The notes beneath the pieces were generated by a model. That model made no database searches, was not told the origin of the DNA, and saw only the letters and a list, made by a program, of their open reading frames with translations. DNA of 6,298 nt from Chloroflexota bacterium (lineage in GTDB: Bacteria; Chloroflexota; Anaerolineae; SpSt-600), in the NCBI GenBank assembly GCA_011041825.1, contig DRAO01000211.1:1-6298 (forward strand), given 5' to 3'. Every line of letters starts with the position of its first letter. The first letter of the stretch is position 1. Positions 6,229 to 6,298 of the stretch are shown piece after piece. The translations under genes were made by a program, and so were the position numbers.

Positions 6229-6298
6229 TTCAGAAAATGCCTTCGCTCTTGTTTACAAGATTGCACGAAAAGGAGGGGGGGTTATTTCTTCGACGGCA

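Noticed and set aside
6269..6281. Strong Shine-Dalgarno-like block near the right edge (plus strand)
   Set aside because: No ATG, GTG or TTG follows at a usable distance before the window ends, so no gene start can be supported.
6237..6298. Plus-strand ATG at 6237 with a frame open to the window edge
   Set aside because: There is no Shine-Dalgarno upstream, only 20 codons are visible, and the AAAAGGAGG block lies inside the frame instead of before it.

Overview
The window looks like a chromosomal segment of a free-living bacterium with a peptidoglycan wall. It is moderately GC-rich, by eye a little under 60%. AGG/GAG codons are frequent and Shine-Dalgarno sites are clear, which fits a thermophile-leaning lineage. 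The MurE tail and the MoxR/DUF58 proteins remind me of Chloroflexota (Anaerolineae-like), but that is an impression and not a demonstrated placement. There are no plasmid, phage or CRISPR signatures.

Left part (plus strand, 1-3862). The 3' end of murE is followed by a three-gene block: a MoxR-type AAA+ ATPase (255-1190), a DUF58 membrane protein (1195-2442) and a polytopic membrane protein ending in a DUF4129 domain (best start 2456, end 3862). The genes are 4 and 13 nt apart, so they are probably one transcript. A good sigma70-like promoter (TTGACA, 17 nt, TATTGT) straddles the murE stop codon, so the block probably has its own promoter. Its leader can fold into a small hairpin that takes in the start of the moxR Shine-Dalgarno. 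MoxR-DUF58-DUF4129 sets are thought to work as an ATPase chaperone plus membrane partners. This set lacks the transglutaminase core often fused to or encoded beside DUF4129.

Right part (minus strand, 6118 down to 3833). A strong extended -10 promoter (6084-6111) drives a cobalamin-binding-domain radical SAM protein (6028-4589). A type IV prepilin peptidase (4576-3833) follows after 12 nt. The two convergent operons overlap tail to tail by 30 bp (3833-3862), with no visible terminator between them.

Right edge (6119-6298). No credible gene is visible. The stretch holds a perfect 20-bp inverted repeat with a 3-nt loop (6186-6228) and an insertion-sequence-end-like motif (6125-6144). It could be a terminator for a gene beyond the edge, or a remnant or border of a small mobile element. 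I found no clear new biological system. The best second looks are the transglutaminase-less MoxR set with a degenerate DUF58 metal site, the palindrome region, and the radical SAM/prepilin peptidase pairing.
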